Below, one piece after another: positions 35,488 to 42,451 of a stretch of 64,000 nucleotides of DNA. The notes beneath the pieces were generated by a model. The model searched no databases. It was not told where the DNA came from and saw only the letters and a list, made by a program, of their open reading frames with translations. How positions within the stretch are numbered: the stretch's first letter is position 1; each line of letters begins with the position of its first letter. The stretch lies in assembly GCA_903895695.1 (NCBI GenBank), contig CAITUY010000177.1, positions 59,950 to 123,949 of the forward strand, given 5' to 3'. The position numbers and the translations under genes were made by a program. The stretch is from an uncultured bacterium (lineage in GTDB: Bacteria > Verrucomicrobiota > Kiritimatiellia > CAIKKV01 > CAITUY01).

Positions 35488-37149
35488 CTACCCGATCCGT
35501 GACGGTCGTTCTCCGCCCAGTTCCGCGATCTCCCGGGCCAGTCGGCCGGCATATTCTTCCAATTCGGCGCTTTCCTTGGCGAGCATCCCGGCTCGTTCCG
35601 TTGCCAGCTCTTCCAGCACGCCGGGCTTTTGATCGGTGATTAGGCAGAGCTCGTAGTCGGGACTTTCCCGCAGCCGCCCGAGGGATTCCAGAACCGTGAT
35701 GATCTCCAATTGCAGTGTTTCGTGCAGCCGTCGCAATTGGGCGAGTTCGACTTCTTCGCTGAAGTCCAGCGCCGACCAGCCTTGCCGCAGAATGAATCCG
35801 TGCGGGTCATCGGCAATCTCCCGCAGGACCGCAATATCGCCGCTATCCTTGGCCTGATTGATGGCGCTCGTCAACTTCGCGTAGGTTTCGAGCTTGTCCG
35901 GCTCATGGGCGAACCGGTCGGGATGGTACAACTTGACCAACTTCTTCCACAGCCGGTTCAACTCCAATTCTTCTTCGGCGGTCAGTTGCTTCTTGTCGGC
36001 CACGGCCGCCGCGGTCTCGTCGTAATCCTTGTCGGTTTGGGTTCGGGCCTTTTCGTAATTCTCCTCCGCCTGATTGGCCTCTTCCTCGCCGCCGCGAATC
36101 AGGGAGTCCAAATACTTCTTCCGGTAATCCAGGACGAGCCGCAGCCGGTCGCGCTTTTGGTAGTGATCCCGCAGCCGCTGAAACAGCACCGCTTGCACGG
36201 CATCGATGCGCGACTTCTCGCGAGTGTAGGTGCTCTCCAGTTCGGCCAGGCGCGCCCGGGACGCGGCGACCAGTTGCCGCAGTTGCTCCAACACCGGGTT
36301 CACATAAATGACCAACCCGACAACGCCTGGTTCGCTGGGCGTCCCGGGCTCACGGGCGTTGCTTTCCGACTCCGCAGACGCAAAGACCGTGCTGTCCGCC
36401 GCGGAATCCGCAGCAGCTCCCAATTGCACCAAATACCAGCGCCCCATCTTCACGCTGCGGGCATTCGATGACGCCGTGAGCCAGTCGAGCCAGCGCCGCA
36501 GGTCGGCATCTTGCCGGGCTTCCTGGAACAGGCGGCCTTTGAATTTCCCGAACGCGATGCGGGACGGATACCATTCCTCCGCCGCATACTCGACCAACTG
36601 ATCCCACGTTATCAGGCCCCGGTGTTCGGCGATGGGCCGGAGCACCTGAGCCATCAAGTCGACGACCGTCTCAACGTCGCCCAGCCCCGTATGCGCGCCA
36701 CGCTCGGGAAGTCGGTAATACTGGCGCAGCGTCTGCAATTTGCAGTTACCAGCCGGTACAGGGTCGAGAAGCCGCTGGGCCAACCGTAGGGCGCAGAAGC
36801 CCGGACGTCCGATAGGCGCGATGTGGAGCCGTCGCCACTCCGGTTTCAGCACTTCGTCCAGATCGTATTCAAGATTGAACGCCACGAGCGGCAGGTCACC
36901 CGCATAGTCGGCAAACTCCCGATAGACCTGCAAAGGCGGTTCGCCGTCCCGTTCCAGAATCTCTCGCGTGTACCCATGCACGCGCGAGGCTTCCGGCGGA
37001 ATGTCCTCGTTCTGATTCAGCAACTTCCTGAACGGCGTGCCCTCCGGCTCCCATCCGCGCATCCGCTGCGCCGCCAACTCCACGACAAACACCGGCGCTC
37101 GAAATCCGGTCGTTTCCGTGTCGAGCAATATCCACTGAGTTGTTTTCAT
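35488..37149 (-). CDS. DEDDh 3'-5' exonuclease fused to a J-domain
   Basis: A 553-residue protein. Residues 1-180 are a DnaQ-like exonuclease: ExoI LLDTETTGF (Asp9, Glu11), ExoII VAFNLEYDLDEV, ExoIII HTGLGDVETVVDLM with the His and Asp of the DEDDh class. Residues about 200-270 resemble the region after the exonuclease in DNA polymerase III epsilon-like proteins (FGKFKGRLFQEARQD). A long charged coiled coil lies at about 290-370. Residues about 390-435 hold a J-domain core, KLYHPDRF with the HPD triplet at 409-411, expected to stimulate a DnaK/Hsp70. A helical tail ends the chain. It is the last gene of a three-gene block. Confidence 0.7.
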   Translation of the reverse strand: MKTTQWILLDTETTGFRAPVFVVELAAQRMRGWEPEGTPFRKLLNQNEDIPPEASRVHGYTREILERDGEPPLQVYREFADYAGDLPLVAFNLEYDLDEVLKPEWRRLHIAPIGRPGFCALRLAQRLLDPVPAGNCKLQTLRQYYRLPERGAHTGLGDVETVVDLMAQVLRPIAEHRGLITWDQLVEYAAEEWYPSRIAFGKFKGRLFQEARQDADLRRWLDWLTASSNARSVKMGRWYLVQLGAAADSAADSTVFASAESESNAREPGTPSEPGVVGLVIYVNPVLEQLRQLVAASRARLAELESTYTREKSRIDAVQAVLFQRLRDHYQKRDRLRLVLDYRKKYLDSLIRGGEEEANQAEENYEKARTQTDKDYDETAAAVADKKQLTAEEELELNRLWKKLVKLYHPDRFAHEPDKLETYAKLTSAINQAKDSGDIAVLREIADDPHGFILRQGWSALDFSEEVELAQLRRLHETLQLEIITVLESLGRLRESPDYELCLITDQKPGVLEELATERAGMLAKESAELEEYAGRLAREIAELGGERPSRIG

Positions 37150-37172
37150 TTGCTACCGCAAGTAAACTGGAC

Positions 37173-38288
37173 TCAATTACCTTTTGCCAAATGTTTTCGG
37201 AGCAGAACTCGGGCAACGGTATCCCCTTGTTCGGCAGCCATGCGATACCACTTTGCTGCTTCGCTCGGATCCCTCTGGATGCCTGTGCCTTCCGAATAAC
37301 ACCCCCCCAAGTTGCACTGCGCAATGACGTGCCCTTGCTCGGCAGCCATACGGTACCACTTCACAGCCTCAACAGGATCCTTCTGGATGCCCGTGCCCTC
37401 CGAATAGCAAACCCCAAGATTGCACTGAGCCCGAGCATAGCCGTGTTCCGCAGACTTACGAAACCACGCGACGGCTTCAACAGGATCTTTGTCAACGCCC
37501 TTACCACTGGCGTAGCATTGCCCCACATTGCACTGGGCACGAACGTCACCTTGTTCAGCCGCCATACGGTACCACTTTACCGCCTCGGCAGGATTCTGTT
37601 GGACCTCTTGTCCCAACATATAGCAAGCACCTAGATTGCACTGGGCCAAGGCATCCCCCTGTTGGGCGGCCTTACGGTACCATGTTGCGGCCTCGACTTG
37701 ATCTTTCGCAACACCTTGACCCTTCTCGTAGTGATACCCCAAATTGCATTGGGCGAGAAGATGGCCCCGTGTAGCTGCACGCCTAAGCCAATCTACAGCT
37801 TCTGGCATATCGCTTGCGACGCCATGCCCCTGTGAGAAACACAAGCCAATGTAATATTCAGCCCAACTTTGCGCTTTGGTATTCTCGGCTGTGGTTGGTT
37901 GTTTCACGGCCTCGCGAAACCAGTGAATTGCTTGCGAATAATCCTGCGGGACACCCGCTCCCTCATAGTAACATCTGCCGATTACCCATTGAGCCACGGC
38001 ATTCCCCTGCTCAGCAGCTCTCTTGTACTGATCCCAGTACAGTGCACTTTCTATCTCGGCGTTTTTGTCTTTCCAGTTTTCGCCCGCTCGATACCAACGA
38101 TCCACAACTTCTTGGGGGGGCAACTTGACAGCCGGCGGCGCTTTCATCAGCGCAATTTCCAGCGCATCGGAAACCATCGCCCGCAAGACGCATTTCGCGC
38201 CCTGTTCGCCTTTGGCGATCGCAGTTGGCGGTCGGGGAATCAGCGCATGATTTGTATTTTCGGTTTTCATGGCCCTGACAAGTGACAT
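37173..38288 (-). CDS. Sel1-like repeat protein
   Basis: A 371-residue protein starting at ATG 38288, 1 nt after the preceding stop (GTG 38303 and ATG 38270 are alternatives). About eight tandem Sel1 (TPR-like) repeats of 36 residues run from about residue 85 to 365 with the consensus A-x-x-N-L-G-x-x-Y-x-x-G-x-G-V. Several repeat copies are nearly identical (VEAVKWYRMAAEQG), pointing to recent duplication. Sel1 proteins scaffold protein-protein interactions. It lies between a DUF2971 protein and the exonuclease-J fusion, and may link them. Confidence 0.8.
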   Translation of the reverse strand: MSLVRAMKTENTNHALIPRPPTAIAKGEQGAKCVLRAMVSDALEIALMKAPPAVKLPPQEVVDRWYRAGENWKDKNAEIESALYWDQYKRAAEQGNAVAQWVIGRCYYEGAGVPQDYSQAIHWFREAVKQPTTAENTKAQSWAEYYIGLCFSQGHGVASDMPEAVDWLRRAATRGHLLAQCNLGYHYEKGQGVAKDQVEAATWYRKAAQQGDALAQCNLGACYMLGQEVQQNPAEAVKWYRMAAEQGDVRAQCNVGQCYASGKGVDKDPVEAVAWFRKSAEHGYARAQCNLGVCYSEGTGIQKDPVEAVKWYRMAAEQGHVIAQCNLGGCYSEGTGIQRDPSEAAKWYRMAAEQGDTVARVLLRKHLAKGN

Positions 38289-38289
38289 A

Positions 38290-39087
38290 TCAATCCCGAC
38301 CACGCGGGTCTTCAGCGGGTTGAACGTCTTCTATGATGACCGCAAAACGATCCTGTGCCTTTCGGCATCTGCGGAACCGGATGCTACCCAAGTTGGCCGC
38401 CAATGTTCTTACAAGAGCCTCGTCGTCAGGAGTTGTCCGCATCCCGAATATGATCGTGCGTATCGGTCCCGGGATGTCCAACAAGAAGTCACCTCGGTCA
38501 AACACGAGTCTATATTCCTTCTCGTACGCCCAGTCCTGGTCTTTTGTAGTGAAGAGAGTCAAAATGCTTGAATCGCGTTTCACGAAGATATCATGCAAGG
38601 TATAGTGAGGAGGAGCCGCTGAGTAGTCCACCGGGAGGACACCCGCAGAAAGGGGAACCAGAAACTCAACGCACATCCCTGCGTGTTGGGCTGCGTAGTG
38701 GGACCACATGAGAATACTCTCGCAGTTGGCCGACAACGATAGAACGCCGGCGTTGTCCCGCTGCTCATGGATGGCAGTATTCAACTTGCGAATGTTGTCG
38801 CGCGCCACTGAGTTCAGGTGCCGATCAGATGTGAATGAGCGTTGAAGTTGCGCCGTGATCTTGTCGGGAGCCCAATGTTCGCGCTCCATCTCCGCCCGTA
38901 ACACTTGGATCTCCTCTTCTATCGTCATGTTGCCGTCTAAGTCGATGCCGCAGTCAAAAGGGTCATTGAAACGCATTGGTTTCGGACACCAAATCTTGCG
39001 TGTCGCAATGATTGAAAGCGAGCGGGTCGAAATTGGAACGTACTTAAACAGAGATATTGTTTCTTGCTGTGTCATACGCGCACTCAT
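38290..39087 (-). CDS. DUF2971 protein
   Basis: A 265-residue protein from ATG 39087, preceded by GTGAGGCG; ATG 39075 is an alternative. The features FNDPFDC, ILMWSHYAAQHAGMCVEF and WAYEKEYRLVFD are typical of DUF2971, a widespread domain of unknown function often found in accessory islands. It is the promoter-proximal gene of the DUF2971-Sel1-exonuclease/J block, 50 bp downstream of repeat copy R1. Confidence 0.75.
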   Translation of the reverse strand: MSARMTQQETISLFKYVPISTRSLSIIATRKIWCPKPMRFNDPFDCGIDLDGNMTIEEEIQVLRAEMEREHWAPDKITAQLQRSFTSDRHLNSVARDNIRKLNTAIHEQRDNAGVLSLSANCESILMWSHYAAQHAGMCVEFLVPLSAGVLPVDYSAAPPHYTLHDIFVKRDSSILTLFTTKDQDWAYEKEYRLVFDRGDFLLDIPGPIRTIIFGMRTTPDDEALVRTLAANLGSIRFRRCRKAQDRFAVIIEDVQPAEDPRGRD

Positions 39088-39136
39088 CGCCTCACGTCCC
39101 GTCGTGCCTATCGATTCTAAGCCTGTCACCCGCCAC

Positions 39137-39205
39137 GGCCACAATCCTCCGCCCTCTAATGTCACTCCACCCGCCTTCCATCGGCAGTGGCCATTTCAGG
39201 GCCCT
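39137..39205. repeat. Partial attC-like repeat copy R1
   Basis: Contains the 16-bp block CCCGCCTTCCATCGGC (39170-39185) common to four copies, followed by a GGCCATTTCAGG-type segment. Only one half of the imperfect hairpin is kept. It sits 50 bp upstream of the DUF2971 gene. The 39088-39464 stretch, 377 bp, holds no gene I can support, only R1 and R2. Confidence 0.6.
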
Positions 39206-39276
39206 GCCGGGTCAAACCTAGAAACTGCTTTTCCATGATCGCGTCGATACTTGCACCTGTCGTCTTCCCCGGCCAC

Positions 39277-39403
39277 AACCCACCCGCGGTCCAATGTCAC
39301 GACACCCGCCTTCCATCGGCTGGGGCCATTGCAGGCCCGCGGTTGGTGGCTGGATGACCTGCGGCGGCACGTGCTGGAAGCGGGCGTGGTGCGTCAACGG
39401 GTT
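39277..39403. repeat. attC-like repeat copy R2
   Basis: 127 bp bounded by AACCC (39277-39281) and GGGTT (39399-39403). The outer arms around CCCGCCTTCCA (39305-39315) and TGGAAGCGGGCGTGG (39374-39388) pair to form a long stem; inside, GCAGGCC and GACCTGC form a second short stem. It lies 62 bp downstream of the parE-type toxin stop. Confidence 0.65.
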
Positions 39404-39464
39404 TTCGCGGGGACAGGCAGAGTCGGATGTCGGACGGAATACACCGGCCTTGCCCATGCAGTGT

Positions 39465-39761
39465 TCAATTCAGTCGAGCAGGGTCAAGCAAGCGAGCCCC
39501 GTGCCACACGGTCAGAATCTCGACAAGGTCGCCACTGATCCGGTAGACAATTCTGTAATTGCCGAGGATGATTTCGCGAATGTTGGGATCGCATAGTTCC
39601 GCGCCGACTCGGCCCGAGCGCGGAAAGACGACCAGGCGTTCGACCGCAGTGAGGACATCGATGACGAAAAGACTCGCGTAGTTGGGCGAGTCCACGGCAA
39701 TGAAATCGGTTATCGCCTCAAGATCGCCCGCCGCCTGCGGCGTCCACCTCACTTCAGCCAT
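39465..39761 (-). CDS. ParE/RelE-family toxin
   Basis: A 98-residue protein starting MAEVRWTPQAAGDLEAITDFI. The N-terminal helices and the later EIILGNYRIVYRISGD and VEILTVWHGAR segments are typical of the ParE branch of the RelE/ParE fold, which inhibits gyrase or cleaves mRNA. It overlaps its antitoxin gene by 13 bp. It appears complete, making this pair one of the intact modules in the array. Confidence 0.8.
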   Translation of the reverse strand: MAEVRWTPQAAGDLEAITDFIAVDSPNYASLFVIDVLTAVERLVVFPRSGRVGAELCDPNIREIILGNYRIVYRISGDLVEILTVWHGARLLDPARLN

Positions 39762-39931
39762 TTGGCCATCCTCTCCCTTACTTGGCCGTGAGGAATAGTC
39801 TGGCCGGCATCGGCCTCACGGATGCCCCGTTCGACCTTCGCCAAAAACAACAGCCTTTCCATGGCGTCCTCGATGGTCGCGTCATCCGGGAGGTCCGCCA
39901 CGGCGTGAACCACTTTCTCCTTCGTCGTCAT
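39749..39931 (-). CDS. Antitoxin of the ParE-type pair
   Basis: A 60-residue protein (MTTKEKVVHAVADLPDDATIED...) with helix-rich N-terminus and AGQTIPHGQVRERM near the end, like the short antitoxins encoded directly upstream of ParE/RelE toxins. It overlaps the toxin start by 13 bp and its own start overlaps the stop of the truncated HEPN gene by ATGA. Confidence 0.7.
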   Translation of the reverse strand: MTTKEKVVHAVADLPDDATIEDAMERLLFLAKVERGIREADAGQTIPHGQVRERMAKWLK

Positions 39932-40104
39932 GGTCTTACTCTAACACTGCGCTCCCGGCGATTCAACCGATTCAAGTCAACGCATTGCTGGCCGAAGAAG
40001 CACGCAGCATCGAAGTTCGGCATCTTGCGGGCACGGGATTCACGCCCGGCGCTCGTGAAGTCGGCATCAGCCTTTGCGATCCACTCACGCGTGCTGAGCT
40101 TCAT
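39928..40104 (-). pseudogene. Truncated HEPN-domain toxin (HepT-like)
   Basis: The frame from ATG 40104 encodes 58 residues beginning MKLSTREWIAKADADF and including FDAACFFGQQC, the usual N-terminal third of a HEPN protein. Full HEPN toxins run to about 110-130 residues and carry an RX4-6H motif; here the sequence changes after about residue 38 and no such motif follows. The break places the next antitoxin start directly on its stop. It is partner to the MNT antitoxin at 40085-40405 and is very likely inactive. Confidence 0.65.
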
Positions 40105-40405
40105 AGAGCGGTTTTCCCCGTTCCATAATCTCGCGGATGAAGAAGTCGCCCATCGTCAATCGCCTCTGGATTTCCCTGGGACTACGGACAACCAAATCCA
40201 TTGGGAAACCGGACCGGACCTGGTTCCTGATCTCAGCGGCTTTCAAGGACGGGGATCCTTCATGCGGCATCGCAATCAACAAGTCCACATCCGAATCCGC
40301 CGTGGGCTTTCCGTAGGCATACGAGCCAAAAAGAATCACCCGTTGCGGGTGAAACCGCGCTGCCACCTGTTCCACGAAGGCCTTGATGTCCTGCCGCTTG
40401 ACCAT
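40085..40405 (-). CDS. mntA: MNT-type nucleotidyltransferase antitoxin
   Basis: A 106-residue protein starting MVKRQDIKAFVEQVAARFHP. It has the minimal nucleotidyltransferase motif GSYAYG at 27-32 with Asp39 and Asp41 (GSx10DxD). In HEPN-MNT modules this enzyme adds AMP units to the HEPN toxin. The HEPN gene overlaps its 3' end by 20 bp but is truncated. ATG 40405 is taken because the conserved domain begins there; the region upstream is repeat R3. Confidence 0.75.
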   Translation of the reverse strand: MVKRQDIKAFVEQVAARFHPQRVILFGSYAYGKPTADSDVDLLIAMPHEGSPSLKAAEIRNQVRSGFPMDLVVRSPREIQRRLTMGDFFIREIMERGKPLYEAQHA

Positions 40406-40461
40406 GCCAGAACCGTACCCGCTCCGGTCGCGTTTTGCAACACCGTGGGTTTGACGTGGGC

Positions 40462-40593
40462 AACCCCGCATGGGCCCGCCCACAATGCCACCACACCCGC
40501 CTTCCATCGGCCGGGGCCATTGCAGGCCCGCGGCGGGCGGCTGTGTGACCTGCGTCGGAACGTGCAGGAGGCGGGCGGGTGCGTCGACGGGTT
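40462..40593. repeat. attC-like repeat copy R3
   Basis: 132 bp bounded by AACCC (40462-40466) and GGGTT (40589-40593), with the shared 16-bp block at 40496-40511. Arms CACCCGCC and GGAGGCGGGCGGGTG pair with a small bulge. It lies 57 bp upstream of mntA and 22 bp downstream of the higA-type stop, i.e. exactly between two gene blocks. Confidence 0.65.
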
Positions 40594-40614
40594 CTCGCGG
40601 GGACAGGCGGACGT

Positions 40615-40902
40615 TCAGACCAGAGCCGCTACGTCCTTCCATTTCTTCCCCAGACGGAAAAGCGCCTGGATAAGAAGATCGAGCGACACGGTCGGGTCGC
40701 CTTGCTCCATTTTCGCCACTCGCGATTGACTCGTCTTAAGCGCCGCCGCGAGGCCCGTCTGCGTGAGGTGCCTCTTCACCCGCTCCACGCGGAGTTGCCG
40801 GCTCAGTGCCCGGCGGGTCTCGATGTACTCCATGTCTGCATCGGAAAGCGCCAGGAAGTCCTGTACCGAGCCCTCCACCCAACCATTCTTAAGCTTCTTC
40901 AT
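40615..40902 (-). CDS. higA: XRE-family antitoxin (HigA-like)
   Basis: A 95-residue protein starting MKKLKNGWVEGSV. The HTH lies in LTQTGLAAALKTSQSRVAKMEQ, which binds the operator. It follows the HigB-like toxin with an ATGA overlap, the reverse gene order (toxin first) typical of higBA. ATG 40902 has GCAGGAC just upstream. Confidence 0.8.
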   Translation of the reverse strand: MKKLKNGWVEGSVQDFLALSDADMEYIETRRALSRQLRVERVKRHLTQTGLAAALKTSQSRVAKMEQGDPTVSLDLLIQALFRLGKKWKDVAALV

Positions 40903-41246
40903 GTCCTGCTCGCCTCGTATGCTCTTACCCGCCGCCGACACGTGTCGATCACCGACGGCGGCGTCTTTGACGTTCTCTTCTCGAATACCTCGACGATCAC
41001 GATCGCATCCGGGTCCACACGGTAGATCAGCCGCCACGTTTTGGTCGCGTCATTCACGCGCAACTCATGGCATCGTGGCCCGATCACCGGCATGGGGCGC
41101 GACTGCGGCAGCGAAAGCAACTCGCCCTCCTGCAACTCCCGCAGGAGCATCCCCATCTCTCGCCGCGCCTCCACGCTCATGGGCGGCGTCTTGACCTCGC
41201 CATGCAACCACCGCAATGGTTTTCCATTCATCTTCGGTTGCCACAA
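40899..41246 (-). CDS. higB: HigB-like (Gp49 family) toxin
   Basis: A 115-residue protein ending CRRRVRAYEASRT. The segment HELRVNDATKTWRLIYRVD with VIVEVFEKRT is diagnostic of the phage-derived Gp49/HigB branch of RelE-fold mRNA endonucleases. It appears complete and is encoded directly upstream of the antitoxin. Confidence 0.8.
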   Translation of the reverse strand: MWQPKMNGKPLRWLHGEVKTPPMSVEARREMGMLLRELQEGELLSLPQSRPMPVIGPRCHELRVNDATKTWRLIYRVDPDAIVIVEVFEKRTSKTPPSVIDTCRRRVRAYEASRT

Positions 41247-41320
41247 TATGTCAGAACTGACATAGCGTCAACAGCAATCCGTGGGCTCGCATCGTAACAA
41301 GTACCGGTTACCCCGCCACC

Positions 41321-41566
41321 CTACCTGCGAGGGAACCGGTATTCGCGCTGACGGGCGTCGCGCACCCATCGAGCGCTGTCCGCCATATCGTCACGGCAGG
41401 CCCACATGCCAACGAACGGCTCGCGCGGCAGCGGCAGTTTATTCACCGTTCGCTTGGCCGCTGCACTACCGTGGCGCTGCCGTAGAAAGACGACAAAATC
41501 CATGACCTCACGCTGTGCTTCAACGGGCAGGGCCGCGATTGCGGCTGCTATAGCTTGGTTTGTCAT
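41321..41566 (-). CDS. DUF2281 (VapB-like) antitoxin without toxin
   Basis: An 81-residue protein starting MTNQAIAAAIAALPVEAQREV. The motif EPFVGMWACRDDMADSARWVRDARQREY is that of DUF2281-type antitoxins, which normally sit directly before a PIN-domain (VapC) toxin. No PIN gene follows: the next gene on this strand begins 75 bp away and is higB. Start at 41566 omits five poorly supported upstream residues. Confidence 0.7.
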   Translation of the reverse strand: MTNQAIAAAIAALPVEAQREVMDFVVFLRQRHGSAAAKRTVNKLPLPREPFVGMWACRDDMADSARWVRDARQREYRFPRR

Positions 41567-41588
41567 GGCGAGAGATCTCAACGGTTGT

Positions 41589-41921
41589 TCATGCCTTCGC
41601 CGCAGTCAGGAGGACCTCCGGCTCGTTTTTTACGATCTGCAAGAGTCGTAACGCTGCTCCGCTTGGATTCCGGCGGCCGACTTCCCAACTTGCTTCCGTC
41701 ACGACCGAAACATTCAGCAACCGCGCGAACACGGCTTGGCTCACCTTCAGCTTCCGCCGAATCTCCCGGACCTCGCGAGGCCGAATGCCTTCCACCCGGG
41801 CGGGAAGGGCGACCGTAGTCGTGCGCATCGTAAGTTTGCGTCGCCCGGCCACATGGTCCCGCACATCCGTAAGCGCCTGGATCAGTTCGTCGGCGTCCAA
41901 TTCAAAATCCTTCGTTTTCAT
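41589..41921 (-). CDS. HTH antitoxin with a truncated toxin
   Basis: A 110-residue protein starting MKTKDFELDADEL. The C-terminal half holds a helix-turn-helix of the HigA2/YiaG type (LKVSQAVFARLLNVSVVTEASWE). Its start overlaps the stop of the truncated toxin gene by ATGA. It appears intact. Confidence 0.7.
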   Translation of the reverse strand: MKTKDFELDADELIQALTDVRDHVAGRRKLTMRTTTVALPARVEGIRPREVREIRRKLKVSQAVFARLLNVSVVTEASWEVGRRNPSGAALRLLQIVKNEPEVLLTAAKA

Positions 41922-42004
41922 CGTTCTAAGCACCCATACTCCTCGTCCGTGAGGAGTTCCGTGATTCGCCGCGTGAACAACGGATGCTCCGTGAATGTGA
42001 TCAT
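41918..42004 (-). pseudogene. Remnant of a RelE/HigB-type toxin
   Basis: The frame from ATG 42004 encodes only 28 residues, starting MITFTEHPLFTRRITELL and continuing TDEEYG, which is the start of about 105-residue RelE-superfamily toxins of the HigB2 kind. It then ends at the antitoxin start, so most of the toxin (about 80 codons) is missing while the antitoxin is retained. An internal deletion in frame with the ATGA overlap is the simplest cause. Confidence 0.6.
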
Positions 42005-42044
42005 CTGATTGCCTTCCAATGTAAGCCATTTGTCACCAGACGTC

Positions 42045-42155
42045 AACCCACTCTCGAATGTCACCACGCCCGCCTTCCATCGGCAGAGCCATTTCAGGCC
42101 CGCGGCCCGCGGCTGCATGATCTGCGTCTGAACGTGCTGGAGGTGGGAGGGTGCT
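42045..42155. repeat. attC-like repeat copy R4
   Basis: Starts with AACCC (42045-42049), has the shared 16-bp block at 42069-42084 and the inner GCGGCC region, but lacks a clear GGGTT at its far end. It lies 41 bp upstream of the truncated toxin start. It marks the right end of the array. Confidence 0.6.
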
Positions 42156-42451
42156 TCAGTAGATCTTCAGGGCGACGAACAGGGTTGGGCGGTGGCGTGA
42201 GCCGGCTGCTTTGACGTTGGCAGTATATTGACCGGCGCGGCGGGGACGCCGCCGCCCTACCTAGAACGCATGCGTAAATCCTGTCAATCCTGTCAGAACG
42301 GTCCCGTTACGGCTGGGTCGTGTCATCGTGGTTGGGCCGACAGTCGACGGCTTTGTCTTGTCACGCCCGCCACATTACGGCACCTTTCGCCTGCTTATCG
42401 GGGTCATCACGCAGGAGTGGGAGAGTCCTGCCATTTCAGGAGAAGCATCGA
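42156..42451. other. Intergenic region before GH127 with hairpin and tandem 9-mer
   Basis: No gene. A GC-rich hairpin is at 42234-42256 (GCGGCG, loop GGGA, CGCCGC). A tandem pair of AATCCTGTC lies at 42277-42294. The GH127 ribosome site is AGGAGA at 42438-42443. I see no clear promoter. Confidence 0.4.

Noticed and set aside
39137..42155. The repeats as a CRISPR array
   Set aside because: Copies are 70-130 bp, irregularly spaced by genes, without short uniform spacers and without cas genes.
42217..42232. TGGCA-N6-TTGAC resembling a sigma-54 promoter before GH127
   Set aside because: Spacing between GG and the -12 element is off by one and GC is replaced by GA, so it does not meet the strict consensus.
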